NCBI GenBank assembly: GCA_036346225.1
Contig: JARFIW010000500.1
Span: 2,418,001-2,482,000, forward strand
Direction of reading: 5' to 3'
Length of the DNA stretch: 64,000 nt
Source: Platerodrilus igneus
Taxonomy: Eukaryota; Arthropoda; Insecta; Coleoptera; Lycidae
Both the position numbers and the translations under genes were made by a program. Shown one piece after another: positions 24,713-37,199 of this stretch. The notes beneath the pieces were generated by a model. It made no database searches. It worked only from the letters and a program-made list of their open reading frames with translations, and had not been told where the DNA came from. Position 1 is the first letter of the stretch, and each line of letters opens with the position of its first letter.

Positions 24713-25500
24713 CTAGCTCGTTGAATAATATGCTATAATTGCTTCCTCGTGTTTTACTTTTTTACTAGCACTAACGTTTTCATTGTTGTCAGCTGATGTT
24801 TTGATAGTTTCTTCAGAGTCTTCTATGTTCACAAAATGTTCATAGTCTTCAACCCACTTATTAATATATTCTTCTATTACATTTTCTTTCGAGAGAACTT
24901 CTAACATATTTGTCTTATCGATTAAATGATTGCCAATAAAAAAGTTCCTCATTGCGATTTTTTGAAGAGTACCAGATCCTCGGGAACATAATTTGAATGG
25001 AATGTGTACTTGTTTTTTCAGAATAATTCCTTCTAGTCTGTTTCTTGAGAAACTGGTACCCAAGATTTTGAAGAAAAACTATATCATCTTTAAGGATGAT
25101 GCTTTCTAGGATTTTAAAATATTTACAACTTCTTCTTCGCCGCTTTTAGGAGTTGTATAACATCTTCTTTGCTATTTTTAAGATTTTTATAATGTCTGCT
25201 TTTTTCATTTTTATGCTTTTATATCAATTTCTTCGTCATTTTTAGGATTTTTATAACATTTTCTTCGCCATTAAGCAAAATATGAATCAACAGGCTTTTC
25301 TTGTAAAACATTTAGTTAACCGTATTGCATTTTGATCCATTGGATGTAATAGTGCTGTGCAATTAGGAAAGAGAAATGTGAGTCCTATTTCACCATTGTC
25401 ACTTTGTAACATTTGCTCAGATTCATACCTTGAAACGTGATCACCAGTAACCGAAATTATTAAAATATTGTTCAACAACACTATATTATCCTCTCTCCTT
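24713..25500 (-). pseudogene. Tigger/jerky-type (pogo superfamily) transposase scrap
   Basis: The minus strand gives FLFPNCTALLHPMDQNAIRL near 25330-25390, the block around the third catalytic aspartate of Tigger/jerky transposases (usual form LPPN-T-x-LIQPMDQG). An acidic C-terminal-looking segment with VIEEYINKWVEDYEHF follows at 24830-24890. A T-rich repeat lies between the two parts, and no other domain is visible. The scrap is unrelated in sequence to the pogo-like element at 31048. Confidence 0.7.
25090..25275. repeat. degenerate tandem repeat inside the Tigger-like scrap
   Basis: About four to five units of roughly 40 bases built on TTTTTAGGATTTTTATAACAT followed by CTTCTTCGCC. Substitutions and small gaps separate the units. 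Confidence 0.65.
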
Positions 25501-25504
25501 ACTT

Positions 25505-26950
25505 TTTACTAAATCTCTCAATACTGGCTATATGTCCAATTACTGGAAGCTTTCATTTATAACACCTGTTCATAAATCTGGAAAAAATCTAATTAGTAAT
25601 TACAGGCCATTATCAGTACTCAGCTGCATTTCAAAGATATTTGAAAGTTTGATCACCGAAAAATTAGCTTCAGTCAACAGCACGGGTTTGCTGCTGATAG
25701 ATCCACCTTGAGTAATTTGTTATTCTGCATCTTTAGAAGAGGGATACCAAGTTGATTCCATCTATACCGACTTTACAAAAGCCTTTGATAGTGTAAGTCA
25801 TGCAATCTTGATTGCAAAACTTGAATCACTAGGAATTGATGGCTGCTTAGTAAAATGGTCGAGTAGCTATCTTCTTGATAGAAAACATATTGTCCAACTA
25901 GTAGGTCATACATCTGAAGAGGACAATGTTTCTTCTGGTGTCCCACAAGGTTCCCACCTGGGACGCTTACTCTTTGTAGTCTTTATAAGTGACCTTAGTT
26001 CAAAGATTATCAATTCTAAACACCTATTATATGCTGACGATTTAAAGCTCTTTTGTCGTATAAGAACAGTTGATGACTGTGTGAAACTACAAGACGACAT
26101 TGATGCAGTCTCGCTGTGGTGTGAAAAAATAGAATGAGTTTGAATATAAAAAAAAAATGCCTTAGAATTACTTTCAGCAAATCTCATCAGCCTTCCATGT
26201 TTGATTACAACATCAATAAAACTAATTTGAGTGTTGTTTATGACATCAGAGATTGGGTTTTATTTTTGATTCGTATCTGAATTTTCATAAACATGTCAAT
26301 ACAATCACTAGTAAATCCAGTAAGATGTTAGGATTCATAACAGGCATTGCAAAGATTTCAATAACATAGCAGTCATGATGGACACTCTATACTAGTTTGG
26401 TTCGTACCATTATTGAATATAACTGTCAAATTTGGTATCCTTATTACCAAAATCAAACTAGTCAGATAGAGAGGATTCAAAAAAAGCTTGTAAAGTTTTG
26501 CTTCTCAAATTTTTTAGTCCAACTGATACATTGAATTACGAAGACTCATTGAACTTCTTTAAAATGAAAACGCTAAAAAATAGAAGACTCACCTATGACT
26601 TATTATTGCTTTTCAGAATTATAAACTCACACGTTGATTCAAGTGAAATTTTTCAGCAGATTAACTTTCAATTACCTGCTCGTTTTATACATCATCAAAC
26701 TCCTTTTCATATTCCCCAACATAGAACTAATTATTGTTTAAACCCTACAATCAACGATCACCAGATTGTGCATTGCAGCAAATGGACTCTTTCCTAAAAT
26801 GGACTTTTTGGCATTACCACCAGGATGTTTCTCAAGCAACTGGAAAAAGTTTTAAATAGTATTAAGTAAGCTGGTGATAATTGGTATTAATTCATTTCAG
26901 TATTGTAAAAAAATGGGATTTCTTCCCGTATAAAATAATAAATAAATAAC
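25505..26950 (+). pseudogene. Jockey/CR1-like LINE, RT and 3' end, copy 1
   Basis: Plus-strand frames show the non-LTR RT order. These are NYRPLSVLSCISKIFES near 25600-25640, YTDFTKAFDSVSH near 25765-25800, GVPQGSHLGRLLFVVFISDL near 25935-25995, the catalytic YADD box near 26030, then thumb pieces (LLRIINSHVDSSEIF-like near 26600). The tail ends in AATAAATAAATAA at about 26947. Several frameshifts and stops break it, and endonuclease and ORF1 are missing. YADD is intact, so decay is mainly by frame loss and 5' truncation. I cannot separate Jockey from CR1 by eye. Confidence 0.85.
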
Positions 26951-28740
26951 ATGCATAATGCTACGAAAACAATTGTCCAGGCTATTAAAGAATTTTAATT
27001 ACTGCGATCCGGATTATCCAAGTTACACTATATTTCATATCAGCTCGTATTAACCGACCAGTTTAGGCCATGTACATTGCTATGTCCCATTCATCTTCAT
27101 CAACAATTGCTATTAGTGCCTCAAGTGAAATCAGGTGGCTCTATAAATATTTAAACTATTTCGTATACTAAATTATCTTCTGTGAAATTTATATCTAACG
27201 AATTATACAGTGAACACCTTGCCCGAAAGAAAAAAGTTATAAATACTATTAGAAACGTCCAATCATACAATCTCATATTAATAACCTTTAATGACATTGC
27301 ATAATGTTAGTATAAGCTAAGTTACAAAATTAAAAATGTTATTATGAGGTACATTCCACAATTTATTTGTTACTTGCAATTTAAAAAGTATTGAGAGCTT
27401 TTAAAAAAATTTACTTAAAACAAAAGCTCTCGAAATTTGATAAGAAAAATAGTATTCACTTATACCTCAATGGTTATACTACTACGCCCAGCCCCATGCG
27501 ATAGTGTAGTGTAGGTAAACCTTTTCAAACTTCTCTCATTAACAGACAAATTTATAAAAATATAGAATCATTTTAGGTTATAACAAATAACCTATAACTT
27601 ATACAATGTTAATAAGTTCAACTGTTCTAGGTATTATGTTCATAGTTGTTAATTTTTATTGACTGATCCAAAGCATTTGACACAATAAATCAAGAATCCA
27701 TGTTATTTATATTGCATTCTGTTATTAGGCAGTCAGGAAATGTAATAAGCTAAAAATAAAAGTTACTTAAGTTGGTAATGATATTTTTTCATTAATGCCA
27801 GTGGTTAGAGTACTCACGGTAGCATCTTGAGGCCTGCTACAGGCTAAATGAGCATGAAGATAAATAAATTTTAATATGCTCTGGAAGGGCGGGGACCCCA
27901 TAACAATATTTGGTGCGTTGGTTAACTGCAGTGGTGCAGGAGTAGGTTCTTATGAATAAATGAAGAAAGAAAATAAAAATGAATAAAGAAATACAAAAAT
28001 AGTAAATAGCATGCCTTAAATACAAAATTCTACATTATCTTAACACTTGCCCTGAAAGGTTTTTCTCTGTCAACTTTGAGGGGCGCCAAACCATGTCACA
28101 ACAATTTCTTGTAATAGTTGGATATGGAAGATGTTTTTTCTTCATAATACTCCCTAGTTTCTGTCATAATTAAATAAAATTGTAAAATAAAATACTTTTT
28201 CCAAATAAGATACCATCACTGAGGTAGCTGGATATCCTTTACAATTAGTTAACTTTACCTATTTCCTAAATAAATTGAAATAAAATTTAACCTACACTTA
28301 AACTCTATTAACATAAAATAATTTCAATTTAACGTTATAAATATACTTCCCAAAAACAAATCCTTACCCTCAAATCTAGTCAGGTAGGTATTGCTAAAAG
28401 AAACATGTTCTAAAAAACCATTAATCTAAGCCATCGACAGACTATTCGTCACTGCAAATTTTTCCTGGTTTCATATTTGATTATGACATTCATAAATTCC
28501 GATTATTGAAAATGTCATTTATAATGAACAAAAAAAACAGTTAAATACCAACTTTTGCTGTATCCTTTCATTGTTCATTCTAAAAAATAGTCTAATCAAA
28601 TCATTACTTTTAGGTTCAATTAATTTTCTATTTTATAAATACCAATCCATTTACGTTCAACTCACATTTAACATAAACAATATAAACATAAAAGCCCATT
28701 CTACTCACAGTTAACAAAACCTTCAGGTTGTCTATAGACC
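26951..28740. other. AT-rich intronic stretch without recognisable gene
   Basis: No supported coding region. Near 27795 there is GTGGTTAGAGTACTCACGGT, a weak A-box-like stretch, with GGCGGGGACCCCA about 100 bases on. This may be a SINE relic but lacks a B box. Confidence 0.4.
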
Positions 28741-28752
28741 TCCAGTGCTTGA

Positions 28753-30110
28753 ATGATTAAATATTTTCATTTTTCTGCCTTCAAATTACAGCTGCCTTAC
28801 TTAACACAGCTTAATTTTTTTTTTAAAGAATGCTCCATGCTACTTGCAGAACTGTTACAAATAATATTTGAAAAGTCCTTTAATCTGCGTATATTTCTAG
28901 TACTGTGGAAGATGACTTCTCTTCATCCAGTATTCAAAAATGGGGACAAAAATGCTATCGAGAACCACAAGTTACTTTCTATTATTGCCAAGATTTTTGA
29001 GTTCATCAAATAGTGATGAGCTCTTTAACACATTCAAGCAGGTTATAGCAAAGCAACAAGGGCAGGTCAACAATCACTAATTTAGCCATCTACCAGGATT
29101 TTCTCGTTAATGCATTTGAATGTGGTTTACACTGATTTATCTAAAGCCTTTGACATGATGTGTCACTCTTTGCTGGTGGAGAAGTTATTCGCTCTTGTGT
29201 TTCAGGGAGGTTTGTACCTAGAATGGATTTTTTCTTATTTATCATGTAGATTTATCAGTATGTACAAATTTGGGCTGTTAAATCCAAAGCAATAACATGG
29301 TCTTCTGTATTACTAGAGGGTCGCATCTGGATCCTATACTTTTCTGTTTTTATAAACGATGTAGTTTTGGTATTTAGATTCTTTTAGTGCCTATTGTATG
29401 CAGATGATACTAAGTTTTTTGCTTATGCAAATTCTAACAATGTTTGTCTCAACATTCAACATGATCTTGATAGTTTAGTTGTTTATTATGATAAAAATTT
29501 AGTTAGTCTTAATGTTACTAAGTGTAAATTAGTTTTTATATATGTAGCGCTTCATCAAGACTAACTTATCGGATTAAAAAGTCTCTCACTGAGGTTGTGA
29601 GCAGTATTCTAGACCTAGATGTAATATTTTGTTACAATTTGCCTTTCTCTTTACATGTTGATTATATACTTCTGACATCCTTTAAAATATTAGGTTTTAT
29701 GAAAAGAAATCGCAATGATTTGCACGATGTATGCTCTTTAAAGCCGCTATATAATGCGTTAGTATTGAGTATCATAGAATATTCTATTATATGGTCACCC
29801 TACTACAAGTATCACTTCCAGATTACAATGTGTACAGAATAAATTTATTAAATATTTATTATGAAAATTCAAGTTTCCTTACGACAATCTATCAGGCGTA
29901 GATTACTGGGAATGCTCAGTTTAGAGCAGATGCGTAGGAACAGTATGGCCTTTGTTGTATAAACTATTGAATAATCAAATAGAACTGATGCACTAAAAAT
30001 TGCCGATTTCTGTAGATGCGTTAACGGTCTCCAGAGACACATAGTAACACATTTCGTAAGTATGTTAGTGGTTTCAGGGTACCGATATGTAGATTTCACT
30101 TTATGACACA
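28753..30110 (+). pseudogene. Jockey/CR1-like LINE, RT remnant, copy 2
   Basis: More decayed than copy 1. It keeps HPVFKNGDKNAIENHKLLSI near 28925-28985 (the NYRPIS region), VVYTDLSKAFDMMCHSLL near 29122-29175, YADDTKFF near 29397-29420 after a frame break, and the thumb segment LYNALVLSIIEYSIIWSPYY near 29750-29810. A RRRLLGMLSLEQMRRN-like piece near 29890-29940 ends it. Frames change at least five times. The thumb sequence indicates the same broad group as copy 1, not a recent duplicate of it. Confidence 0.8.
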
Positions 30111-31221
30111 TGTAGGTTTTGGTTCAAAATAAAATGGTATTGTCATCACGGTTTTCTGTTATAAATGCTTTTATTATATTACCACTAACAGCGCATCGGT
30201 CTCCCATGACCAATACTGAACCAGCGTGCACATTTGTATATAATAATTAAAACGCTGCTGAAAGTTGTGTACTGTACTTTATCATCTATAGAAAGAGTGA
30301 GAAATAATTTAATATTATTTATGTATTTTGTTGAACCATGAGAAACGCATACCGGATTTCCCGGGCAGTTATTGGAAAAAGTGATCACATTTGACACTTT
30401 TTGTTAGCATCACGACTACTAAAAGTATAACGCAGATTTTGATAACAACCTTGGGAAATTTTACGCTTCTTTCGTCCTGTTCCTCTGGGCTTAATTAAAG
30501 TATGAGCAATTCTTTTAGAACATCAGTGGCATAGAATTATTGTTCAATTGTATAGCTAATACTCTTCTGAACTCAGTAATAGACAATTTCCTATTTGATA
30601 TCTGATTATTGATTATCCATAAATTAACAGCGCAAGTATCAAAAAGGATTTCAAAAATAACTGTATGATACGGCAACATCTGATCGCTGTAAACCACGCC
30701 CTTCTTTACTTTATATTAACGTTAAACACATATTGGTTTCATGATGATATCACCTTTATGGGCCTTTTTTCCAGTATTCGCCAAATCATCATTTTCTAGA
30801 GATCGGTAGTGACCATCAAAGCAGGTCTTTTATTCGCCCATTTTATAACTTTTATACGGTCATTTTGTTGACTATACACCTGTTCTTTTCTCATTTTATT
30901 GGAAAACGTATTTGGTACTCCTTTTTTGGTTTCCATGTAAAATACCACAGTATAGTACTATTTTGTTAAATAGTCTTTGCCAATGGCAAAGTAGAATTGA
31001 AATTATTTGCCCTTCTTTTAAAACTGGTTTCAAAAGTTCATGAAGTACCGTCAAACGTGGTGGAATCGATCAAAAAAATACTTTTTTTTTGAGATAACTG
31101 AATAACAAATAATTATATTTTAATGCAATTAAAAATATAACTTCCTTGATACTTAGGTCGTCGATTGGTGACTGGAGTCATAGGTCATGGATGCAACTTT
31201 TTTTTTTATTTTGAATTAAAA

Positions 31222-31264
31222 GGTGATCGACTTCACCCTGGGTTCGGGGTGAAGTCGATCACCC
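31222..31264. promoter_or_regulatory. subterminal hairpin of the pogo-like element
   Basis: GGTGATCGACTTCACCC, an eight-base loop TGGGTTCG, then the inverse GGGTGAAGTCGATCACC. The stem is perfect over 17 pairs. Related motifs occur at 31302-31317 (GGGATGAAGCCGATCAG) and near the right end (36003-36035), which suggests binding sites for the element's CENP-B-type DNA-binding domain. The role is inferred. Confidence 0.7.
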
Positions 31265-31459
31265 GTTTTAAAATCCACATTTCCCACTTTAGGATTGTTC
31301 GGGATGAAGCCGATCAGTAAAAAATTAAAAAAATTATATGTAGGTACCAAGGTACCACCTATATTTGCAGAATTTTGCAATAAAACAAATTAAAGAAATA
31401 TAAACGTTTATTCTTTGGACAAGCTTTACACAGCCATTGATTTCTTAATGACATAAACC

Positions 31460-33270
31460 TTAAATAAACAAACTATACTTAAAATTAAAAATACAGGCAA
31501 AAATAAAACTAAAAAACAAAATTAAATAATTTACGAAATGAATGAACACACGAAAATTTCTCACTGGAGTGTTTCCATTTCGTTTTTTTCTAAGCGAGAA
31601 GAAATGTTTGCCCCGTTTTAGTGATTTTAAATTAACTTGTCGGACAATCTGTTCCCTGTTTATGACAGACTCATCCGGAATATTTGGATAAATGAAAAAC
31701 AAATATTTCATGGATGAATGTTTACGCAATGTACTTACAACTATCTCAGTCCCTGATATTTCAATAATTTTAGAGATATAAAATCGATCTCTCTTATTTG
31801 TTTCATATTTTGTGATGATAAATTGTCCTACATTCCAGTTCCTAGATGAATCAAGAATAATGTTGGCTGGCTCAGCAGAACTTTCTCCAATTTCATAATC
31901 ATTTGTGTTGATATGCTGTTCCTCTGCCTCCAATGTCTGTAAGTCATCTTCCTCTTCGCTGTTGCTTATTTGCCTCTTACGTGTTTTAAGTTGCTTGCAG
32001 TTGCTCTGGTTCTCTTTTTCTAAATCTTCTGTGCCTATGCTTTTGCCAGCGGCTACGTTTAGTCTTTTTCCTCGCTTTGGAGCATCGTTAGGCCCAGTCT
32101 TGAGCTCGTGTCATAGAAGTTTCTACCGCGTTTCCTTCCTCCGGTGTAGTAGGCTCTTTTCTTTTTATTTTTGCAAGAACAGCATCGGCATTGAAGGGGA
32201 CTAGGCCACAGGCTCTAAATCCAGCTAAAATATTGTTCATTTCGCGATCCCCAAGTCCTTCAACCGTGGTTTTCAACATCCTAGGAAATATAGTTTTTGG
32301 TAAAAACCCCCTATTCTTTAGTTTCCATTCCTCCAGTGCACTTTTCCATGATGCTTTAAGAGGACGAAAATATGCCAAGTCCAGTGGGTGGAGCATGTGG
32401 GTCGAATTGGGAAGCAGTAAGACAAACTTAATGTTGTTATTTTTGCACTCTTGAATGACACTGACAGTAATATGACTTTGCAAGTTATCTCCAATAATCA
32501 ACTTGGTTCCTTCTAATTTTCGGAAAAATGGAAGTGGTACGGTCCTGAACCAATCGTCAAACAATTCAGATTCAAACCATCCCTTTAGAGACCTGTTGTA
32601 AAATGCTCCTGGTAATCCGTCCTCCTTCCAACCTTCATAAATATGTTTGGCCTTGTACACTGTATAAGTAGGGAGACGAGTTCCATCAGCAGCTATTGCG
32701 AACATAACTGTTGTGCTGCTTATGGTGGTGTCAAGTGTCCTGTAGGCGTGTTTGCTTCCTTTCTTCATTACCACTTTAACCGCTTCGGGATTGTCAACGA
32801 AGTTTGTTTTGTCATAGTTTACAACGTTTTATGGTGGAATATCTTTGATTATATCCACCACATTTCGGAAATATTCCTCAACAATCTCGTATGTTACAGT
32901 GGCTCTCACTCGCTTTGTATTCTCCTCAAGCTTGACTGTAAGCTGAGCATGCCTCTTCATCAGACCATTAAACCACCCTTCTCCTGGCATATTATTTTTA
33001 AATCGCTTTTCAGTGATGCCGCGACTATTTAAAAATTGCTGCGTGATTCGCCTAATATCAATGGGCTTTAATGGGAAACCCCACTCAGCACAGGTATGCA
33101 AAGCATTCACTAACAAAGTTTCAGAATGCTCGTCAAGAGCAGGTTGACCATCATATGTCAAGATAGTGATTGTTAAGTGTCGTATATGGCACTGCAAACC
33201 TTTCTGAAGCTTTTTGCTTGCTCAGTCTATTTTTGCGCACTGCATCCAGTGCTCTCAGTGCATCTCAGTG
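31460..33270 (-). pseudogene. pogo/Tigger-like DDE transposase, broken
   Basis: Reading from high to low coordinates, an N-terminal helix-turn-helix trace (LRALDAVRKNRLSKQKASER, about 33170-33245) lies in one frame. After a frameshift comes the CENP-B-type domain with GEGWFNGLMKRH (about 32945-32985). Then the DDE core follows: NYDKTNF with the first aspartate (about 32800-32820), IIGDNLQSH with the second (about 32480-32505) and HMLHPLDLAYF with the third (about 32370-32400). An in-frame TAA at 32829-32831 breaks the core just before the first aspartate, and a frameshift near 32090 separates a lysine-rich, acidic tail (31460-32088). The damage is light, so loss of function looks fairly recent in comparison with the piggyBac host. 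Confidence 0.88.
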
Positions 33271-33329
33271 CTCTCTAAATACACGGGATCGTAGTTTTTT
33301 TTTGCCATAAGCACCCGGCTTCTTTATGT

Positions 33330-35567
33330 ATATTCGTGGCATCTATAAAAAAAGAAAATAATAAAATACGATTCGATATAAGAAACAAGGGAACACGGGA
33401 GGCTATTTTAGCTCTGAGAGTGATTATGGAGAAAACAATAGAAAAAAGGGAAAACGTGTATATAGGGTTTGTAGATCTGGAAAAAGCATTCGACAATGTA
33501 AAATGGAAAAAAATGTTTGAAATACTCAAAAAGATTGGAATGAGTTATAGGGATAGACGAATAGTACATAGCTTATACGAAGAGCAAACAGCAGTAATAG
33601 AATTAGAGCAGGAACGTAGAGAAGTAAACATTAGGAAAGGGGTGAGACAGGGATGTGCCATATCCCCATTGATTTTCAACTTGTACATAGAAGAGGCAAT
33701 GAATACTGTCAAATGCAGGAAGACATTTGGAATTACTATGCAGGGACAAAAAATTGATATGCTTAGATTTGGAGATGATATAGGGGTATTAGCGTCTAGC
33801 AAGGAAGAGTTAGAAGCTGCTCTTAATGAAATGGAAACGGTTCTAACAGAGAGATACAGTATGAAAATGAACAAAACTAAAACTAAAGTTCTAGTATGCA
33901 AAGGTGGAGAAAAAAAATCAAAAACAAAAATACAAGTATGTAACACGAACTTACAAGAGGTTAAGGATTTCTGCTATCTAGGAAGCCAAATAACGCAAGA
34001 TGGGAAAAGCACAAAAGATATAAAACAAAGATTAGCACAAGGTCGTGCTACATTTAACAAGAAAAAGCAACTACTGTGCTCAAAGACCACAAACATAGAA
34101 ACAAGGAAAAGATTGCTTAAAACATATGTGTGGAGAACAGCACTGTATGGCTGTGAAGCCTGGACAGTAGGAGAACCAGACAAGAAAAAGGTAGAAGTCT
34201 TTGAAATGTGGTGCTACAGACGTATGATGAAGATATCATGGACAGACAAAGTTAAGAACGAAGAGGTACTAAAAATGGTAGGGTAAGAAAGAAATATGTG
34301 GAAAACGATAAAAAATAGAAAAGATAGGATGATAGGCCACATACTACGGCATGAGGGAATAGTGCGGAATATATTAGAAGCAGAGATAGGAAAAAAGAGA
34401 AGAAGAGGTAGACCTAGGTTAGACTACTGCACACAGATAGTAAAAGATGTAGGCTGCAGGAATTTCAGGGAGATGTGTAGGCTAGCCCAGAATAGAAATC
34501 AATGGAGGTACGCATCCAACCAATCCCAAGATGAATAAACTAATGACGAAAAAATAACTGTGCTTAAACATGATGATTACTATAAGTAACTACAAGAAAT
34601 GGTTGGGCAATTTTCTTGAATAATGTTAAGTGTGTGAAAGGATTTACTGGAAAACCATTATTTCGGCAAATGTCTAAGTGTTGGGGGATCTTGATAGCCA
34701 CAGGTTGCTTAGGGCATAAAATTAGAAAACAATAGAAGGGGAACGAGCTGTATACACATGCTGTGTGAGAATTTCAGGGAACTATGTAGGCTAGCTCAGA
34801 ATATAAATAAGTGCAGGTACGTGTCCAACCAGTTTTGAGACGGAAAACCTAATGAGGAAAAAATATGCGCAGATAAATCTGATGATTAGTATAAAAAACT
34901 AGTTGTTGATTTGCAACTAATGTTGACTGTGCGAAAAGATATATTGGAAAATATATTAAATCAGTAAATGGCTAATTGTTGGGGGAACTTGGCAGCCACA
35001 GGCTGCTTACCTCCCTTCACAACCACTGAAGGTTGGAGAAATAGGGTATATAATTGTATAACAATAGAAGGTGACCGAACGGCATCTAACAAGAAAGAAC
35101 AGCGCCTATGAGGAAAGACAACAAACATAGAACAAAAAGGAAATTGTTGAAAGCATATGTGTGGAGCACAGCACAGTACGCCTATGAAATACGGGCAGTC
35201 TGAAACACAGACAGAAAAACGGTAGCAGCCTTTTCATATGCTGTGCTTCAGATGTATGAGGAGGATAGCATGGACAGACAAAGTTAATAACAAATAGGTT
35301 ATAGAAATAGTAGGGGAACTAGGATATCTGGGGAAAAAGATAAAAGAAATAGAAGGGCAGAATTTCTAATGCATTTTTGGGGAATAGTATGGGATATATT
35401 ACAAGCAGAGATAGGAAACAAGAGGTAGATGTTGACCTAGATCAGATAGTAATAGATGCACACTGTGCAAATTTCAGGGAAATCTGTAGGTTAGTTCAGA
35501 ATAGTAAACAATGATGGTACGCGTCTAACCAGTTCCAGGACTGAAGACCTAATGATGATGATAAGAA
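33330..35567 (+). pseudogene. RTE-like LINE, 5'-truncated, with compound 3' end
   Basis: A long RT frame (33336-34286) contains VYIGFVDLEKAFDNVKWKKM (palm A region), KGVRQGCAISPLIFNLYIEE, and a catalytic box altered to FGDDIGVL where the sister copy has FADDIAVL. The thumb reads YVWRTALYGCEAWT and EVFEMWCYRRMMKISWTDKV. A stop at 34284 and a restart carry the tail GHILRHEG, RRGRPRLDYC to 34538. After that two further partial copies of the 3' region follow (about 34738-35040 and 35070-35567). The last repeats thumb and tail and ends GACCTAATGATGATGAT. Short ATG-rich 3' ends without poly(A) are typical of the RTE group. The clade name is moderate confidence. Confidence 0.9.
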
Positions 35568-37199
35568 AATCATAGAAAAACAAATTGCTTTAAAAATAAC
35601 CTCAAAACCTAACAAAATAGAGCTAAAACCAAGTGATCCATTTCATCCCGTTGTTTTGTTTCTACACACAAAAATTGCAATTGAAACCACACAAAAAATA
35701 AATTAGCATGTCTGGATTGTGAATACCTTTACTTGAATATATTCCTTATCGCCTAGAGGGGCTTGGACGGGCCTAGTTTTCACTGATTTGGCTGTGCAAC
35801 TATTTGATTTCACATATTTTAGAGATTGAGAAATTTTGCTCTTTTACTATTTAATTATTTTTGGAAAACTTACTTTACACGATTAACCAACAACACCGAT
35901 ATAATGATATTCATCTGTTCGCCACACGAATGTAAATAAAAATCAGCTGATTTGTAATGCTGTGTTGCCATTATGCTTAAACACAAATGAAAATACTGGT
36001 TTGATCGACTTCACCCCTGCTGATCGACTACACCCCGTTTGACGGTATTGTTTCTGAATGTCCATACCCTATCACTTGTTTGTTTTTTCCCATATATACA
36101 ATAACATTGCTTGTGATTCTATTTACTGTACACAGCTTATATATTTTTATCCCATATTTGTGCGATTTATTTGGAATGTATTGACGAAACACTAATCTAT
36201 CCCTATATCGAATCATTGATTGATCAATTACCAAAATCTTCCCAGGCATAATAACACATTGAAAATGTTTATTTAGAATAGCAAGTGGTTCCTTTATCTT
36301 GCAAAGGTGATCGTTGGTGTCTAATAAAGGATCTTCGTAGTCACAAAAATGTAAACAAACGTAATATTAATAAAAATCGATCATGTTTCATGACATTTAC
36401 CACAAATTATTTTCTAAACATGGGATCTTTTAACAAAAATGAGTTAACTGTTGGCAATTGGTTTAATCCCATATTAATAATAATGGAAAAACTTGAATAT
36501 TGCATTTTCGTCGATATCTGTCCACGACTTTAGTCTAGACTTATAAGTAGATCTCATTTCTAATTTTAGTTTAGCAAACCAATTTGTTTTTGTAACTATT
36601 AACCTTAATAGATCGTTGGTTAGAAATAATCTGTATATCTAAACGAGTTTTTGTATCATCATTATCAAAATTAAATGTCCCTGATTCTATATACTTGTTG
36701 AAGTAGGCTGCGATCTAATTATTTCAAGTCAAATATCAACATAACTATGCACACCTGGAATCGTAATATCGGTAGCGTCTTAAATTCTCCCGACAATCTA
36801 CATCTAAAAGTAACTTCAATTAATGCCACTTGATAAAATATTAAACAGTTTACATAACACTTTGTTCACCGGCTTCGGTTTCTGAATTGGTTTCATAGCG
36901 TGTGTCTGCTTTAGAAGACTGAGGAGATGACAAGTAGTTTTTATCAGAAACGTTGTCATTGCTACTGTAATCCTTGTAATTTTCGTTTCCATCGTTCACA
37001 ATTGAATCTTCCAGAATTTGATCTGCAACTTCATTAACATTTTCTACAACAATGTTTGCATTAGGAGCTTTTTCAACTTAATCATCATTGTTCAAAACCA
37101 TAAACAAAAATTTTTTGCAGGAGAACCCATATTTAAAACTTCAATACTAATGTTCACTCTTACACTGTCGAATGTTAGAAGAAAACTAACAACTAGTTA

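Larger units (their letters stand above)
31048..36045 (-). mobile_element. pogo/Tigger-like DNA transposon with TA target duplication
   Basis: Bounded by inverted ends. The left begins CCGTCAAACGTGGTGGAATC; the right, reverse-complemented, begins CCGTCAAACGGGGTGTAGTC. The TA dinucleotide flanks both (31046-31047 and 36046-36047), the target duplication of the pogo/Tc1 group. It sits inside the piggyBac-like transposase frame, which can be followed from one side to the other. Its transposase remnant is at 31460-33270. An RTE-like LINE later inserted at 33330-35567, so the element's own length is about 2.76 kb. Several GGGGTGAAGTCGATC motifs lie near both ends. Confidence 0.88.
30200..37170 (-). 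mobile_element. piggyBac-like DNA transposon, decayed, split by a pogo-like element
   Basis: Minus-strand coding traces on both sides of the inserted element are parts of one DDE_Tnp_1_7 (piggyBac) transposase. Upstream of the insertion are an acidic N-terminal-type stretch (about 36930-37060), LHFCDYEDPLLDTNDHLCKI (about 36295-36355) and the domain around the catalytic aspartate, PGKILVIDQSM and FRQYIPNKSHKYGIKIYKL (36100-36250). Downstream are an LLKPVLKEG block at 31020-31046, a YSQQNDRIKVIKWANKRPALM-like segment (about 30835-30900), YSDQMLPYHTVIF (about 30660-30690) and the cysteine-rich tail NNCPGNPVCVS (about 30340-30380). Stops and frameshifts are frequent, so it is dead. Terminal repeats and TTAA flanks were not identified, so the limits are approximate. 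Confidence 0.85.

Noticed and set aside
27790..27960. Possible tRNA or SINE (GTGGTTAGAGTACTCACGGT)
   Set aside because: Only an A-box-like stretch; no B box, no closing stem, no target duplication seen.
33545..33946. 133-codon minus-strand frame opposite the LINE RT (also 39465-39866 on plus)
   Set aside because: Both are antisense shadows of the same RT region in the two opposed LINE copies.
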